This document shows, piece by piece, positions 1 through 6,558 of a stretch of DNA of 7,719 nt (position 1 is the stretch's first letter; each line of letters begins with the position of its first letter). Below the pieces are notes generated by a model. That model was not told the DNA's origin. It ran no database searches and saw only the letters and a program-made list of their open reading frames with translations. This stretch comes from Nitrososphaerota archaeon (lineage in GTDB: Archaea; Thermoproteota; Nitrososphaeria; Nitrososphaerales; Nitrosopumilaceae), in assembly GCA_016126025.1 (NCBI GenBank), contig JAEFDA010000111.1, forward strand, positions 1 to 7,719. The letters are read 5' to 3'. A program made the position numbers and the translations under genes.

Positions 1-270
1 ATGTCGGTCACCGACGAGACGTCCCACCTGTCGAGGGGCTGGTTGAAGGAGGAGGCGCCAAGGAACATGCCGGTCATGTCGGTCACCGAGGAGACGTCCC
101 AGGCGTTCAGGGGCCGGTTGAAGGAGGCGGCGCCGGAGAACATTTGGGCCATGTCGGTCACCGAGGAGACGTCCCAAGAGGATATGTCTCCGTCAAAGGA
201 TGTGGCGCCGGAGAACATTTGGGCCATGTCGGTAACGCGCGAGAGGTCGGGGGCGTCTACCGCAGCGTAG
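1..270 (-). repeat. 75-nt coding tandem repeats (BspA/DUF285 units)
   Basis: At least three consecutive 75-nt units lie inside the surface-protein gene, anchored by the recurring plus-strand string atgtcggtcacc at 1, 76 and 151 and a variant at 226. Each unit encodes 25 residues ending in WDVSSVT. The array continues beyond the left edge. Confidence 0.85.
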
Positions 271-749
271 ACCATGTTGGCGGCGCCTGAGAAGGCCGAC
301 TCCATGCTCCTCCACGATGCGTCGCCCCACCGGTCCACCGACACGAGCTTGGCCGCGTCCGGGTGGCCGTCCAGCGAGATGGCTTCGAGGCCACCGTAGA
401 CTGAAACAGTATGGGTGCCGGGGTTAGCATAGGTATGGGTAGCGGATCCTGAGACGCCGGCGCTGACGACGCCGTCGCCCCAGTGGACGGTCATGCCGGA
501 GCCCCTAAGAGGAATGGTGACGGTCTGGTTGGCGGCGTCGGTCTTCCAGGTGGTGACGAACGGGCGCTGATCTGGCTGCGCGTGGGCCGCCCCGAACTGT
601 CCCGGAGTGGTATCGCCAACTACGTCTTCCTCGCCACCGGCATGAGCGGAGAGGAAGACCATAGCCGCCGCTATTAAGAACAAGCCGGGCTGCATGAGTC
701 CGCCCTTACACCTGTTCCCGGACAGACAGAGGCTGTATGTCCAGTGCAT
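1..749 (-). CDS. BspA-like (DUF285 repeat) secreted surface protein, 5' part; C-terminus beyond the window
   Basis: Likely an exported cell-surface or adhesion-type protein; function is inferred from family only. From the ATG at 749 there are 249 codons before the left edge. An N-terminal hydrophobic segment (about residues 19-35, LFLIAAAMVFLSAHA) looks like a signal peptide, with Arg and Lys just before it and probable cleavage after AHA. Residues of about 66-118 resemble a PKD or Ig-like beta-sandwich (TVTIPLRGSG, VHWGDG, THTYANPGTHTVSVYG). From about residue 170 come 25-residue repeats of the type DMxxMFxGAxSFNxxLxxWDVSSVT, the DUF285/BspA signature; the 75-nt period is visible at 1, 76, 151 and 226. 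The start is uncertain: ATG 749 has a TATA-like box centred 26 nt upstream and gives the signal peptide a charged n-region, whereas ATG 695 (18 codons in) gives a shorter uncharged leader. An in-frame stop lies upstream near 780. Thaumarchaeal genomes carry many such proteins. Family confidence is high; the role is unknown. Confidence 0.85.
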   Translation of the reverse strand, partial: MHWTYSLCLSGNRCKGGLMQPGLFLIAAAMVFLSAHAGGEEDVVGDTTPGQFGAAHAQPDQRPFVTTWKTDAANQTVTIPLRGSGMTVHWGDGVVSAGVSGSATHTYANPGTHTVSVYGGLEAISLDGHPDAAKLVSVDRWGDASWRSMESAFSGAANMVYAAVDAPDLSRVTDMAQMFSGATSFDGDISSWDVSSVTDMAQMFSGAASFNRPLNAWDVSSVTDMTGMFLGASSFNQPLDRWDVSSVTD

Positions 750-770
750 GCTGTAGCACTCTCTCCTATG

Positions 771-778
771 TGATAAAA
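771..778 (-). promoter_or_regulatory. TATA-box for the surface-protein gene
   Basis: Read on the minus strand this is TTTTATCA, centred about 26 nt upstream of the ATG at 749. That spacing fits a leaderless archaeal transcript. It is the main reason to prefer 749 over 695 as the start. A purine run (ggagagag) lies between the box and the ATG and could instead be a ribosome-binding site. Confidence 0.5.
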
Positions 779-967
779 CCTATGACTCGCCCGCTCTCCT
801 GCAAAATTTGGACGTTCTGGTTCGTGGAGCCGAACACTGCGTCCTCACCGCGGTGGACCGCAGGCTGCACTGCACCTTGGGACAGGCCCGACGGGGCACA
901 CATGAGCGGTGCGGGTGCGCCACGTGATACTGTTCCATCTTTGCAAGAGCGCCCCGCCGGCGAATCC

Positions 968-976
968 AATAAATAA
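968..976 (+). promoter_or_regulatory. TATA-box for cbtB
   Basis: The string AATAAATAA sits in otherwise GC-rich sequence and is centred 26 nt before the GTG at 998. The spacing indicates a leaderless transcript starting at that GTG rather than at the TTG at 977, which lies directly against the box. Confidence 0.6.
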
Positions 977-997
977 TTGCACTCGGGCATACGCTGC

Positions 998-1213
998 GTG
1001 GCCGATTCATATAGCGTAACGGTGGAGTCGTGGCGGCCGTCGCTGGGGTCGCTGGCGGTGCTGGCCGCCGTCTTTGTGGCCGGCCTGTTCGTGGTGGGGT
1101 TTGATCAGGGCCACCTGTTCAGTCTGGTGCAGGGGGAGGCGGCCTTTGACCAGCTGTTCCTGCACGAGCTCACCCACGACATACGGCACGCAGCCGGGTT
1201 TCCCTGCCACTAG
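998..1213 (+). CDS. cbtB: CbtB, small subunit of predicted cobalt transporter
   Basis: CbtB is a small single-span membrane protein that accompanies CbtA in predicted cobalt uptake linked to B12 synthesis. From GTG 998 the product has 71 residues, a usual CbtB length. It has one transmembrane helix (about residues 15-33, SLAVLAAVFVAGLFVVGF), then the metal-binding-type tail that marks the family: DQGH, then HELTHDIRH and the C-terminal GFPCH, which supply His and Cys ligands. The start was chosen because a TATA box is centred 26 nt upstream; the frame stays open to a TTG at 977, which is too close to that box to be transcribed usefully. cbtA follows after 12 nt, the usual partner order. Family assignment is confident. 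Transport of cobalt is known only by comparative genomics, and the partner gene looks broken here, so activity is doubtful. Confidence 0.82.
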   Translation: MADSYSVTVESWRPSLGSLAVLAAVFVAGLFVVGFDQGHLFSLVQGEAAFDQLFLHELTHDIRHAAGFPCH

Positions 1214-1225
1214 GGGGATGCCCAC

Positions 1226-1420
1226 ATGAGGAGACCTGCCTTTCTGACTCTGGGATTGATGTCTGGCGCCGTGGCCGGACTGGTGTACGGCGGCGCCACG
1301 CTTATTCTGGCGGAGCCATACTTGGACTATGCCACAGAGGTGGAGAACCAGCAGCTCTTCGTGCCGGGCGCCGCCCAGGACAGTGCCGAGTTTCGCTCGC
1401 AGTTTGACGAGTCCCGATGA
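1226..1420 (+). CDS. cbtA: CbtA, N-terminal fragment (truncated cobalt transporter subunit)
   Basis: CbtA is the multi-span membrane subunit of the predicted cobalt transporter and is usually somewhat over 200 residues. This frame gives only 64. Residues 5-28 form the first transmembrane helix (FLTLGLMSGAVAGLVYGG), followed by the family-typical segment AEPYLDYATEVENQQ and a loop ending SQFDESR before TGA. In intact homologues this loop leads into the second helix, so TM2 onward is missing from this frame. The start ATG follows a GGGGGAT ribosome-binding-like sequence by about 6 nt and lies 12 nt after cbtB. A likely C-terminal remnant of the same gene lies immediately downstream in another frame, which points to internal deletion rather than a natural small protein. 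A functional short protein cannot be excluded. Confidence 0.65.
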   Translation: MRRPAFLTLGLMSGAVAGLVYGGATLILAEPYLDYATEVENQQLFVPGAAQDSAEFRSQFDESR

Positions 1421-1596
1421 CCCCTCTACCATGCCCGGCCTGTGGGAGTTCCGTATTGTGTCGGCCCTCTGGACGGCGGCATTCTGGGCGCCCCCGGGTG
1501 TCATACCGGGGCTGCCTTGGGACAGGTATGCCTCGGTCGCCCGGCTGCGCGCCCCATTGTGGTGGGCGCAGATTGCCGGTGTGGGGTGCATAACGT
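1410..1596 (+). pseudogene. Remnant of the CbtA C-terminus in a shifted frame
   Basis: In the frame of position 1410 the sequence reads SPDDPSTMPG, then LWEFRIVSALWTAAFWA and a segment ending PGLPWDRYA. The pattern of a Pro/Asp-rich loop, then L-W-x-FR-x-x-S, then a hydrophobic helix with FW and a final Gly-rich turn before W-D resembles my recollection of the last helix of CbtA proteins. The join to the N-terminal fragment near 1408-1420 is out of frame, and by family length roughly 100-120 residues (the middle helices) are absent. Proline in place of expected hydrophobic or glycine positions in the helix suggests further decay. The frame runs on without a stop into the following ABC ATPase gene, so no proper C-terminus remains. 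This is inference from remembered family patterns and needs an alignment. Confidence 0.45.
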
Positions 1597-2562
1597 ATGG
1601 CACTGCTCTCCATACGGAACCTCTCGATACAGTACGACTCGGTGGCGGGGCCGGTCTATGCGGTGAACCGCGTCAGCCTGGACATGGAGGACGGCGAGAC
1701 GGTGGGCATAGTGGGGGAGAGCGCCTGCGGCAAGAGCACCCTGGGCCTGGGAATAATGCGCACCCTCTCGGGGGGGCGCATAACGGGCGGCTCGATAACC
1801 CTCGACGGCCGCAGCTATGACACCATATCCGACCGGGAGTTCGACCAAAAGTACCGCTGGAAGACCATATCCATGATATTCCAGGGGGCCATGAGCTCGC
1901 TGGACCCGGTGTACACCATACGGGAGCAGTTCGCCGAGGTGCTGGGCCAGCACGGGGGGGAACAGTCGGTCATATCCGAGGCCATCTCCTCTGTAAACCT
2001 GGACGAGTCGGTGCTGCGCCGGTACCCGCACGAGCTGAGCGGGGGCATGAAGCAGAGGGTGATAATAGCCCTGGCCCTGCTGCTCCGCCCGAAGCTGGTC
2101 ATCGCCGACGAGCCCACCACCGCCCTGGACGTGCTGATACAGGCGCGCATCATAAACATGCTCAAGCGGCTCAAGGGGTCGGGCATGTCGTTCCTCTTCA
2201 TAACGCACGACCTGGCGCTGCTCTCGGAGATGGCCGACCGGGTGGGGATAATGTACGGGGGGCAGCTGGTCGAGTTCGGCACCGCCGAGCAGATATACGG
2301 CGACCCGCAGCACCCGTACACGCAGGGCCTGCTGGAGTCCATACCCCGGATGCGCGGATCCCGGCCCAAGTACATCCGGGGGATCCCGCCGGGACTGCTG
2401 GAGCCACCCTCCGGGTGCAGGTTCGCCGACCGGTGCCCGCATTTGATGGACATATGCAGCAGGGACCCGCCGGATGTCGGGGGGCCGGACAATATGGTCA
2501 AATGCTGGCTGTACGGCGAGGATGTTCCCGGCTCAGGCGTGGGTACCGCCCCTGCACCCTAG
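1597..2562 (+). CDS. Oligopeptide/dipeptide ABC transporter ATP-binding protein (OppD/DppD type)
   Basis: Cytoplasmic ATPase subunit that powers peptide (or in some relatives nickel) uptake through an OppBC/DppBC-type permease. The 321 residues match the family's usual length. Visible motifs, in order: Walker A GESACGKST (40-48), Q-loop with Gln96 in FQGAMSSLDP, ABC signature LSGGMKQR (147-154), Walker B LVIADEP with catalytic Glu172, D-loop ALD and switch His204 in ITHD. The C-terminal Opp/Dpp extension begins around 238 (PQHPYTQGLLESIP) and includes four cysteines at 274, 280, 287 and 303, a pattern conserved in OppD/DppD subunits and reported to hold an iron-sulphur cluster in some. All catalytic motifs are intact. 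The start overlaps the decayed cbtA tail, and no TATA box is seen at the usual distance, so transcription may come from the cbtB promoter. No permease, substrate-binding protein or OppF partner is adjacent, so the substrate cannot be named. Confidence 0.93.
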   Translation: MALLSIRNLSIQYDSVAGPVYAVNRVSLDMEDGETVGIVGESACGKSTLGLGIMRTLSGGRITGGSITLDGRSYDTISDREFDQKYRWKTISMIFQGAMSSLDPVYTIREQFAEVLGQHGGEQSVISEAISSVNLDESVLRRYPHELSGGMKQRVIIALALLLRPKLVIADEPTTALDVLIQARIINMLKRLKGSGMSFLFITHDLALLSEMADRVGIMYGGQLVEFGTAEQIYGDPQHPYTQGLLESIPRMRGSRPKYIRGIPPGLLEPPSGCRFADRCPHLMDICSRDPPDVGGPDNMVKCWLYGEDVPGSGVGTAPAP

Positions 2563-2942
2563 TGTTCACCCGAGTACTTGCGGGCTATGGGCAGGCACAG
2601 GTCGATGATGCGCAGGACCTTGGACCTGACCGCCGTGTTGTCTATGGAGACCCAGATGTGCATCTTGTCTATGCTAAAGTAGATGATCTGCACCCCCTCG
2701 CGCTCCTCCCACACGAACTTTACCTTGCCCAAACTCTTGTCGAAGAACGCCTCCAGGCCGGTCTTTATCGCTATGTGGGAGAACTGGTAGTGGCTGCTCT
2801 TGGAGTCCAGCAGGGGTGCCAGGTCGTCGCGGCGGGCGTACGCCACCAGCTCCCCGCTCTCGCCTATGATTCCGACGAACCGTATGGATTCGCTGAACCC
2901 GATTACGGTGTTGCATATCTCGGTGCCCTCCTTCCGGTCCAT
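2559..2942 (-). CDS. Small conserved thaumarchaeal-type protein (possibly DUF6659-like)
   Basis: A 127-residue soluble protein with no signal peptide or membrane helix. After an N-terminal helix (CNTVIGFSESI) comes a strand-turn-strand, RFVGIIGESGELVAYARR (21-38), then a helical middle (about 45-70), two further strands (KVKFVWEEREGVQIIYFSI and KMHIWVSID) and a C-terminal helix (VRSKVLRIIDLCLPIARKY). The order RFVGI-x-GELVA, central helix, paired strands and final helix recalls short thaumarchaeal proteins annotated DUF6659 and, more loosely, the roadblock/profilin-like sensor fold. This family call is from memory and moderate at best; no function is claimed. The ATG at 2942 is supported by a TATA box centred about 27 nt upstream, so the gene is probably transcribed on its own as a leaderless message. 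It converges on the ABC ATPase gene with a 4-nt overlap at the stop codons. Confidence 0.75.
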   Translation of the reverse strand: MDRKEGTEICNTVIGFSESIRFVGIIGESGELVAYARRDDLAPLLDSKSSHYQFSHIAIKTGLEAFFDKSLGKVKFVWEEREGVQIIYFSIDKMHIWVSIDNTAVRSKVLRIIDLCLPIARKYSGEH

Positions 2943-2963
2943 ATGGGCCGCTGGAATCTATCC

Positions 2964-2973
2964 TATACTTTAA
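2964..2973 (-). promoter_or_regulatory. TATA-box for the small conserved gene
   Basis: On the minus strand this reads TTAAAGTATA and is centred 26-27 nt upstream of the ATG at 2942. It stands out in the 78-nt gap after purF, which indicates a separate transcript from the purine operon. Confidence 0.65.
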
Positions 2974-2992
2974 TCGTTTGGTACGCCCGTCT

Positions 2993-3005
2993 GGCCAACC
3001 TGGCC
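2993..3005 (-). terminator. Possible small hairpin after purF
   Basis: GGCCA and TGGCC flank a 3-nt loop, 15 nt after the purF stop, forming a 5-bp GC-rich stem. No T-run follows, and archaeal termination usually depends on T-runs, so the terminator role is weakly supported. Confidence 0.2.
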
Positions 3006-3020
3006 GCCCCCGGCAGTATG

Positions 3021-4433
3021 TCAGCCCGGGGAGCCGCCGGCCGCCGCGCCCAGGGCGGAGTAGTCCCCCGTATGGCACGTAAAGCACATCGACTTTTCTG
3101 GTATGCCTACGGCGCGCGCCAAATTGGCGGCGTCATTGTATCCCAGAAAGTCGGCGCCTATGTCCTTCCGGACCATCTCCACCAGCCCGGCCTCGTCGGT
3201 GGGCTTCTCCGAATATGTGGCCAGCTCCTCTCGGGACGGAAAGTCTATCCCCGCATAGCAGGGGAACCTCACTGGCGGGTACGTTATCAGCATGCTGATG
3301 CGGCGGGCCCCCGACTTCCGCAGGGCCTCTATTATGGCCCGGGAGCTGGTGCCGCGCACCAGGCTGTCGTCTATCACCACCACATGGCGGTCCTGTATGA
3401 TCTCGCGGATGGGTATTATCCACCGGTTTATCTCGACGCGGTCGCTCTGCTGCGGCTCTATGAAGCTCCTCAGCGGCCCCTTCTTGCTGTAGCGGTCCTT
3501 CAGCAGGCCCTCATCGAACGGTATGTTGAGCTCCTGCGCGTACCCCAGCGCCGCGGGCCGGGCCGAGTCGGGGACGGGTATGACCAGGTCCGCGTCCCGG
3601 ATGGGGAACTTTCTGGCCAGGCCCCTGCCTATCTGCTTGCGGGCCAGGTAGATGTTGGCCCCCTCCATGCGGCTGGAGGGGTGCGCAAAGTACGTGAACT
3701 CGAAGGAGCAGTGGGACGTGCCCTCGCCGTCCGAGAACGTCTCGCTGTGCATGCCCTCCATACTCATCCGCACCAGCTCGCCGGGCCGTATGTCCCGGAC
3801 CAGCGTGGCGCCCACCGCCGAGAGGGCGGCCGACTCGGAGGCGACTATGTGGGTGTCGTCGGAGTCCCGGCGGCCCAGCACCATGGGCCGGAAGCCCCGC
3901 GAGTCCCTGGCCGCATACACGGAATGGTCGTCGGAGATGAACGTGAAGCAGTACGAGCCGGCCATCTCGCTTTTCAGTATCTTGAGGGCCCCGGCCATGC
4001 CCCCGCCCCCGTCCATCAGCGAGACCAGCCGCTGCGCCGCCATCAGGGTGTCGCTGGCCTTTTGCGGGCTGAACGAGCACCCCCCCACCATGTTCTTCAT
4101 CTCTGTGGCGTCGGTTATGGTGCCGTTGTGGGCCACGCACAGGTCCCGTACGCGGTGGGGCTGGGCGTTCTCTAGGTTGCTGCGGCCTATGGTGGAGTAT
4201 CTGACGTGGCCTATGGCGCACTCAGATTCGTACTCGGACGATATGTCCCGGAACTCGGAGGAGGACGCCGAGACCAGCCCCAGCCGCCGCAGCGGCTCGC
4301 GGTCGGGCACCGCTATGCCCCATGCCTCCTGGCCCCGGTGCTGCAGGGCCCGCAGGGCGTCTATGGCCAGCGGCACCACATTGATCCCTCCGGAGCTGAA
4401 TATCCCCACCACCCCGCAGTTCTCCCTAACCAT
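3021..4433 (-). CDS. purF: Amidophosphoribosyltransferase (glutamine PRPP amidotransferase)
   Basis: Catalyses the first committed step of purine synthesis: PRPP plus glutamine to 5-phosphoribosylamine, in the cytosol. The 470 residues cover both expected domains. The N-terminal Ntn-hydrolase glutaminase has a short MVREN leader, which is normally removed to expose nucleophile Cys6 in CGVVGI, plus ALQHRGQEAWG, GHVRYST (75-81) and AHNG. The C-terminal phosphoribosyltransferase has the PRPP loop VVVIDDSLVRGTSS (351-364), and Pro/Arg-rich PDSARPAALGY comes before it. Cys242 (CSFEFTYFA), Cys392 (PCYAGIDFPS), Cys450 and Cys453 (CFTC) sit where the Bacillus-type enzyme ligates a 4Fe-4S cluster, so this is the iron-sulphur form. 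The ATG overlaps the end of purL by 8 nt (ATGGTTAG), which suggests translational coupling. It is the last gene of the purQ-purL-purF operon. Nothing appears truncated. Confidence 0.96.
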   Translation of the reverse strand: MVRENCGVVGIFSSGGINVVPLAIDALRALQHRGQEAWGIAVPDREPLRRLGLVSASSSEFRDISSEYESECAIGHVRYSTIGRSNLENAQPHRVRDLCVAHNGTITDATEMKNMVGGCSFSPQKASDTLMAAQRLVSLMDGGGGMAGALKILKSEMAGSYCFTFISDDHSVYAARDSRGFRPMVLGRRDSDDTHIVASESAALSAVGATLVRDIRPGELVRMSMEGMHSETFSDGEGTSHCSFEFTYFAHPSSRMEGANIYLARKQIGRGLARKFPIRDADLVIPVPDSARPAALGYAQELNIPFDEGLLKDRYSKKGPLRSFIEPQQSDRVEINRWIIPIREIIQDRHVVVIDDSLVRGTSSRAIIEALRKSGARRISMLITYPPVRFPCYAGIDFPSREELATYSEKPTDEAGLVEMVRKDIGADFLGYNDAANLARAVGIPEKSMCFTCHTGDYSALGAAAGGSPG

Positions 4434-6558
4434 GGTGTATCATCCGTTCCAGCGATTCGGACCATGTGTTGTGTGCCTTATCAACCATTACGTTGCAGAC
4501 CGGTGTGGCTCCCGCCTCGAATCGTATGCTCGCTCCGCCGTATGTCCCGATCCTGGCATGGGGTACGCCGGCCTCCCCCAGGGTGTGGGCGGCCTCCTTG
4601 GTATGGTTGTATGGGATGGATACCAGGTACCTGGAGTGGCTCTCGGCGAAGAGCGCCACGCCGGGGTGGGGCACATCTCCGGGAATGGCGTCCAAATCTA
4701 TGGTGCAGCCCATGTCTGATGTGATGCACATGCGGGAGGCGGCCACCGCCAGCCCGCCCCGGGAGCAGTCGTGGATGGTGCCCAAGCCTGCCAGGCTCGA
4801 GGCCGCCACTCCATTGGATGTGGAGGATACCATGTCCACCCGGGGGCAGGTGCCGCCGCCCGTTCCGGTGTGGTGGTGGTATGAGGAGCCGCCGGTCTCG
4901 TTCTTGGTGACACCTATGATGTATAGCGCGTCGCCGTCCCGTATGGGGCGGCGGCGGAAGTTTTGGTCGGCCAGCCCCAGCACCAGTATTACGGGGGAGG
5001 GCTTTATCGGGCCCGTATCGGTCTCGTTGTACAGGCTTACCTTGCCGCCTATGCAGGGTATGCCCGTGTGTTTGGAGTAGTCGGCCAGGGCCCGTACACT
5101 CTGCAGGAAGGACCAGAAGATCTGGGGGTCCTCGGGGCTGCCGAACTGCAGGTGGTCCAGCATTGCGACGGGTGTCGCTCCCGCACACCTCACGTTCCTG
5201 CACGCCTCCTCGAAGCACCCCATAGTACCGTGGTACGGGTTCAGGTGGCAGTGCCGGGGGCTGCCGCACATGGATACGGCCAGGTATTTGCCGTTGTCCA
5301 GGCGCAGCACCGAGGCGTCCTGGCCCGGGCGCGATACCGTCCGTATGCCCACCTCGTGGTCGTACTGGGAGTATATCCAGTTGCGGCTGGCGCAGTCGGC
5401 GCCGCCCAGCATTCTTTCCAGGGTGTGGGTGTAGTCGTTCTGGTCTGGTATGGTGGTGTGGTCCTCGCCGGGTGTGGGGGGTTTTGAGGGCCACCGCAGC
5501 GGCGGGGCGTGGGCCGCCAGGGAGGCTGGCAGTTCCGCCACTACAGTACCGTGGTGGCGCACGGTAAGTGTGCCGGTGTCGTTTACCACACCTATGATGG
5601 AGTGGGGCACCCGGAAGCGGCCGCATACCTCCCGTATATGGGCCAGGCCCGTATCATCTACTATGGCCAGCATCCTCTCTTGTGACTCGGAGGCCATTAT
5701 CTGGGGCGGTGTCATGTTGTTGTCGCGTGTGTGCACTGCATCTGTGTCGATTGCGATGCCCACCCCCAGAGCGTCGGCGGTCTCGGATGCGGCGCAGGCC
5801 AGCCCGCCGCCGCCCAAGTCCTTGAGGGCCTTGATATATGGGCGCAGCTTCAGTATGGCCTCCATCACCATCTTTTCCATGAACGGGTCGGGTATCTGGA
5901 CGGCGGAGCGGTCCTCCTCGTCCATACGCTCTGATGCAAACTGGGCCCCGCCCACCCCGTCGTATCCGGTGGGCCCGCCCAGCAACACTATGTGGTCGCC
6001 GGGGCCGGCCGTATTGTGGATGAGCCGCTCTCTTATACCGAAGCCGACGGCGGCCACGTCCACCAGCGTATACTTGGAATAGCTGGGGTCAAAACCGGTC
6101 TCCCCGCCTATGGTGGGTATCCCTAGGCAGTTGCCATAATCTGATATGCCGCGCACGGCCCCCCGGAGGAGCCAGGCGGCGTGGCGGTCCGCCTCTATGT
6201 CGCCGAACCGCAGCCCGTCCAGTATGCATATGGGTCTGGTCCCCGCCGACATGATGTCCCGGATGATGCCGCCCACCCCCGTGGCGGCACCACCATATGG
6301 CTCCACGGCGGATGGGTGGTTGTGGCTCTCTATGTGGGCGGTCACCACGTAGCCGCCGCCCACGTCTATTACTCCGGAGTCCAGGCCCTTGTCGGATATG
6401 ACATATGGGGCGTCCCGCGGCAATATGCGGAGGTGTTCCCTGGAGGACTTGTAGGAGCAGTGCTCCGACCACTCCGCCGATATGATGGCGGTCTCGGTCT
6501 CGGTGGGCTCCCTGCCCAGCGATTGTCGTAGGTGGGACATCTCCGAGTCGAGCATCAC
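4426..6558 (-). CDS. purL: Phosphoribosylformylglycinamidine synthase subunit PurL (small type)
   Basis: ATP-dependent synthetase subunit that converts FGAR to FGAM using ammonia delivered from PurQ. At 710 residues it is the small archaeal/Gram-positive type that needs separate PurQ and PurS, not the roughly 1300-residue fused enzyme. Visible signatures: the catalytic-His segment AEWSEHCSYKSS with His33, the substrate/ATP segment HIESHNHPSAVEPYGGAATGVGG (75-97, given in two parts: HIESHNHPSAVEPYG and GAATGVGG), DLGGGGLACAASE in the first AIRS-like half, and HDCSRGGLAVAASR in the second half, consistent with the internal duplication of the family. The start GTG at 6558 overlaps the purQ stop by 4 nt (GTGA); an ATG one codon later (6555) is an equally good start, making a TGATG stop-start junction, and GGGGGAT upstream could serve as the ribosome-binding site. 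It overlaps purF by 8 nt at its end. Confidence 0.96.
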   Translation of the reverse strand: MMLDSEMSHLRQSLGREPTETETAIISAEWSEHCSYKSSREHLRILPRDAPYVISDKGLDSGVIDVGGGYVVTAHIESHNHPSAVEPYGGAATGVGGIIRDIMSAGTRPICILDGLRFGDIEADRHAAWLLRGAVRGISDYGNCLGIPTIGGETGFDPSYSKYTLVDVAAVGFGIRERLIHNTAGPGDHIVLLGGPTGYDGVGGAQFASERMDEEDRSAVQIPDPFMEKMVMEAILKLRPYIKALKDLGGGGLACAASETADALGVGIAIDTDAVHTRDNNMTPPQIMASESQERMLAIVDDTGLAHIREVCGRFRVPHSIIGVVNDTGTLTVRHHGTVVAELPASLAAHAPPLRWPSKPPTPGEDHTTIPDQNDYTHTLERMLGGADCASRNWIYSQYDHEVGIRTVSRPGQDASVLRLDNGKYLAVSMCGSPRHCHLNPYHGTMGCFEEACRNVRCAGATPVAMLDHLQFGSPEDPQIFWSFLQSVRALADYSKHTGIPCIGGKVSLYNETDTGPIKPSPVILVLGLADQNFRRRPIRDGDALYIIGVTKNETGGSSYHHHTGTGGGTCPRVDMVSSTSNGVAASSLAGLGTIHDCSRGGLAVAASRMCITSDMGCTIDLDAIPGDVPHPGVALFAESHSRYLVSIPYNHTKEAAHTLGEAGVPHARIGTYGGASIRFEAGATPVCNVMVDKAHNTWSESLERMIHHG

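Larger units (their letters stand above)
750..997. other. Divergent intergenic region between the surface protein and cbtB
   Basis: About 248 nt without a convincing gene. It holds outward-facing TATA boxes near both ends (771-778 and 968-976). Small open frames exist on both strands here, but they match no family I recognise. A short perfect palindrome, caccgcggtg, lies near 848-857. I looked for a cobalamin riboswitch because cbtB follows, and did not see the conserved B12-box pattern. Confidence 0.5.

Noticed and set aside
766..990. Minus-strand 74-codon frame between the surface protein and cbtB
   Set aside because: It covers the divergent promoter region, has no recognisable motif and overlaps both TATA boxes.
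780..997. Cobalamin riboswitch ahead of cbtB
   Set aside because: The gene context invited the search, but no B12-box or conserved pseudoknot pattern was seen on the plus strand, and the TATA spacing implies a leaderless message with no room for a leader RNA.
878..1526. Shared 12-mer CCTTGGGACAGG near 880 and near 1515, giving PWDR in both frames
   Set aside because: A single 12-nt match is expected about once by chance in a window of this size, and flanking sequence does not continue the similarity.
2415..4175. Long plus-strand open frame of 586 codons opposite purF and the conserved small gene
   Set aside because: It lies antisense to a gene with every PurF motif; its translation is low-complexity (Tyr, Val, Gly, Arg rich) with no recognisable domain, as expected for an antisense shadow in GC-rich DNA.
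4481..5626. Minus-strand 381-codon open frame inside purL
   Set aside because: It is an alternate frame of purL, rich in Pro, Arg and His with no domain signature, while the purL frame carries all expected motifs.
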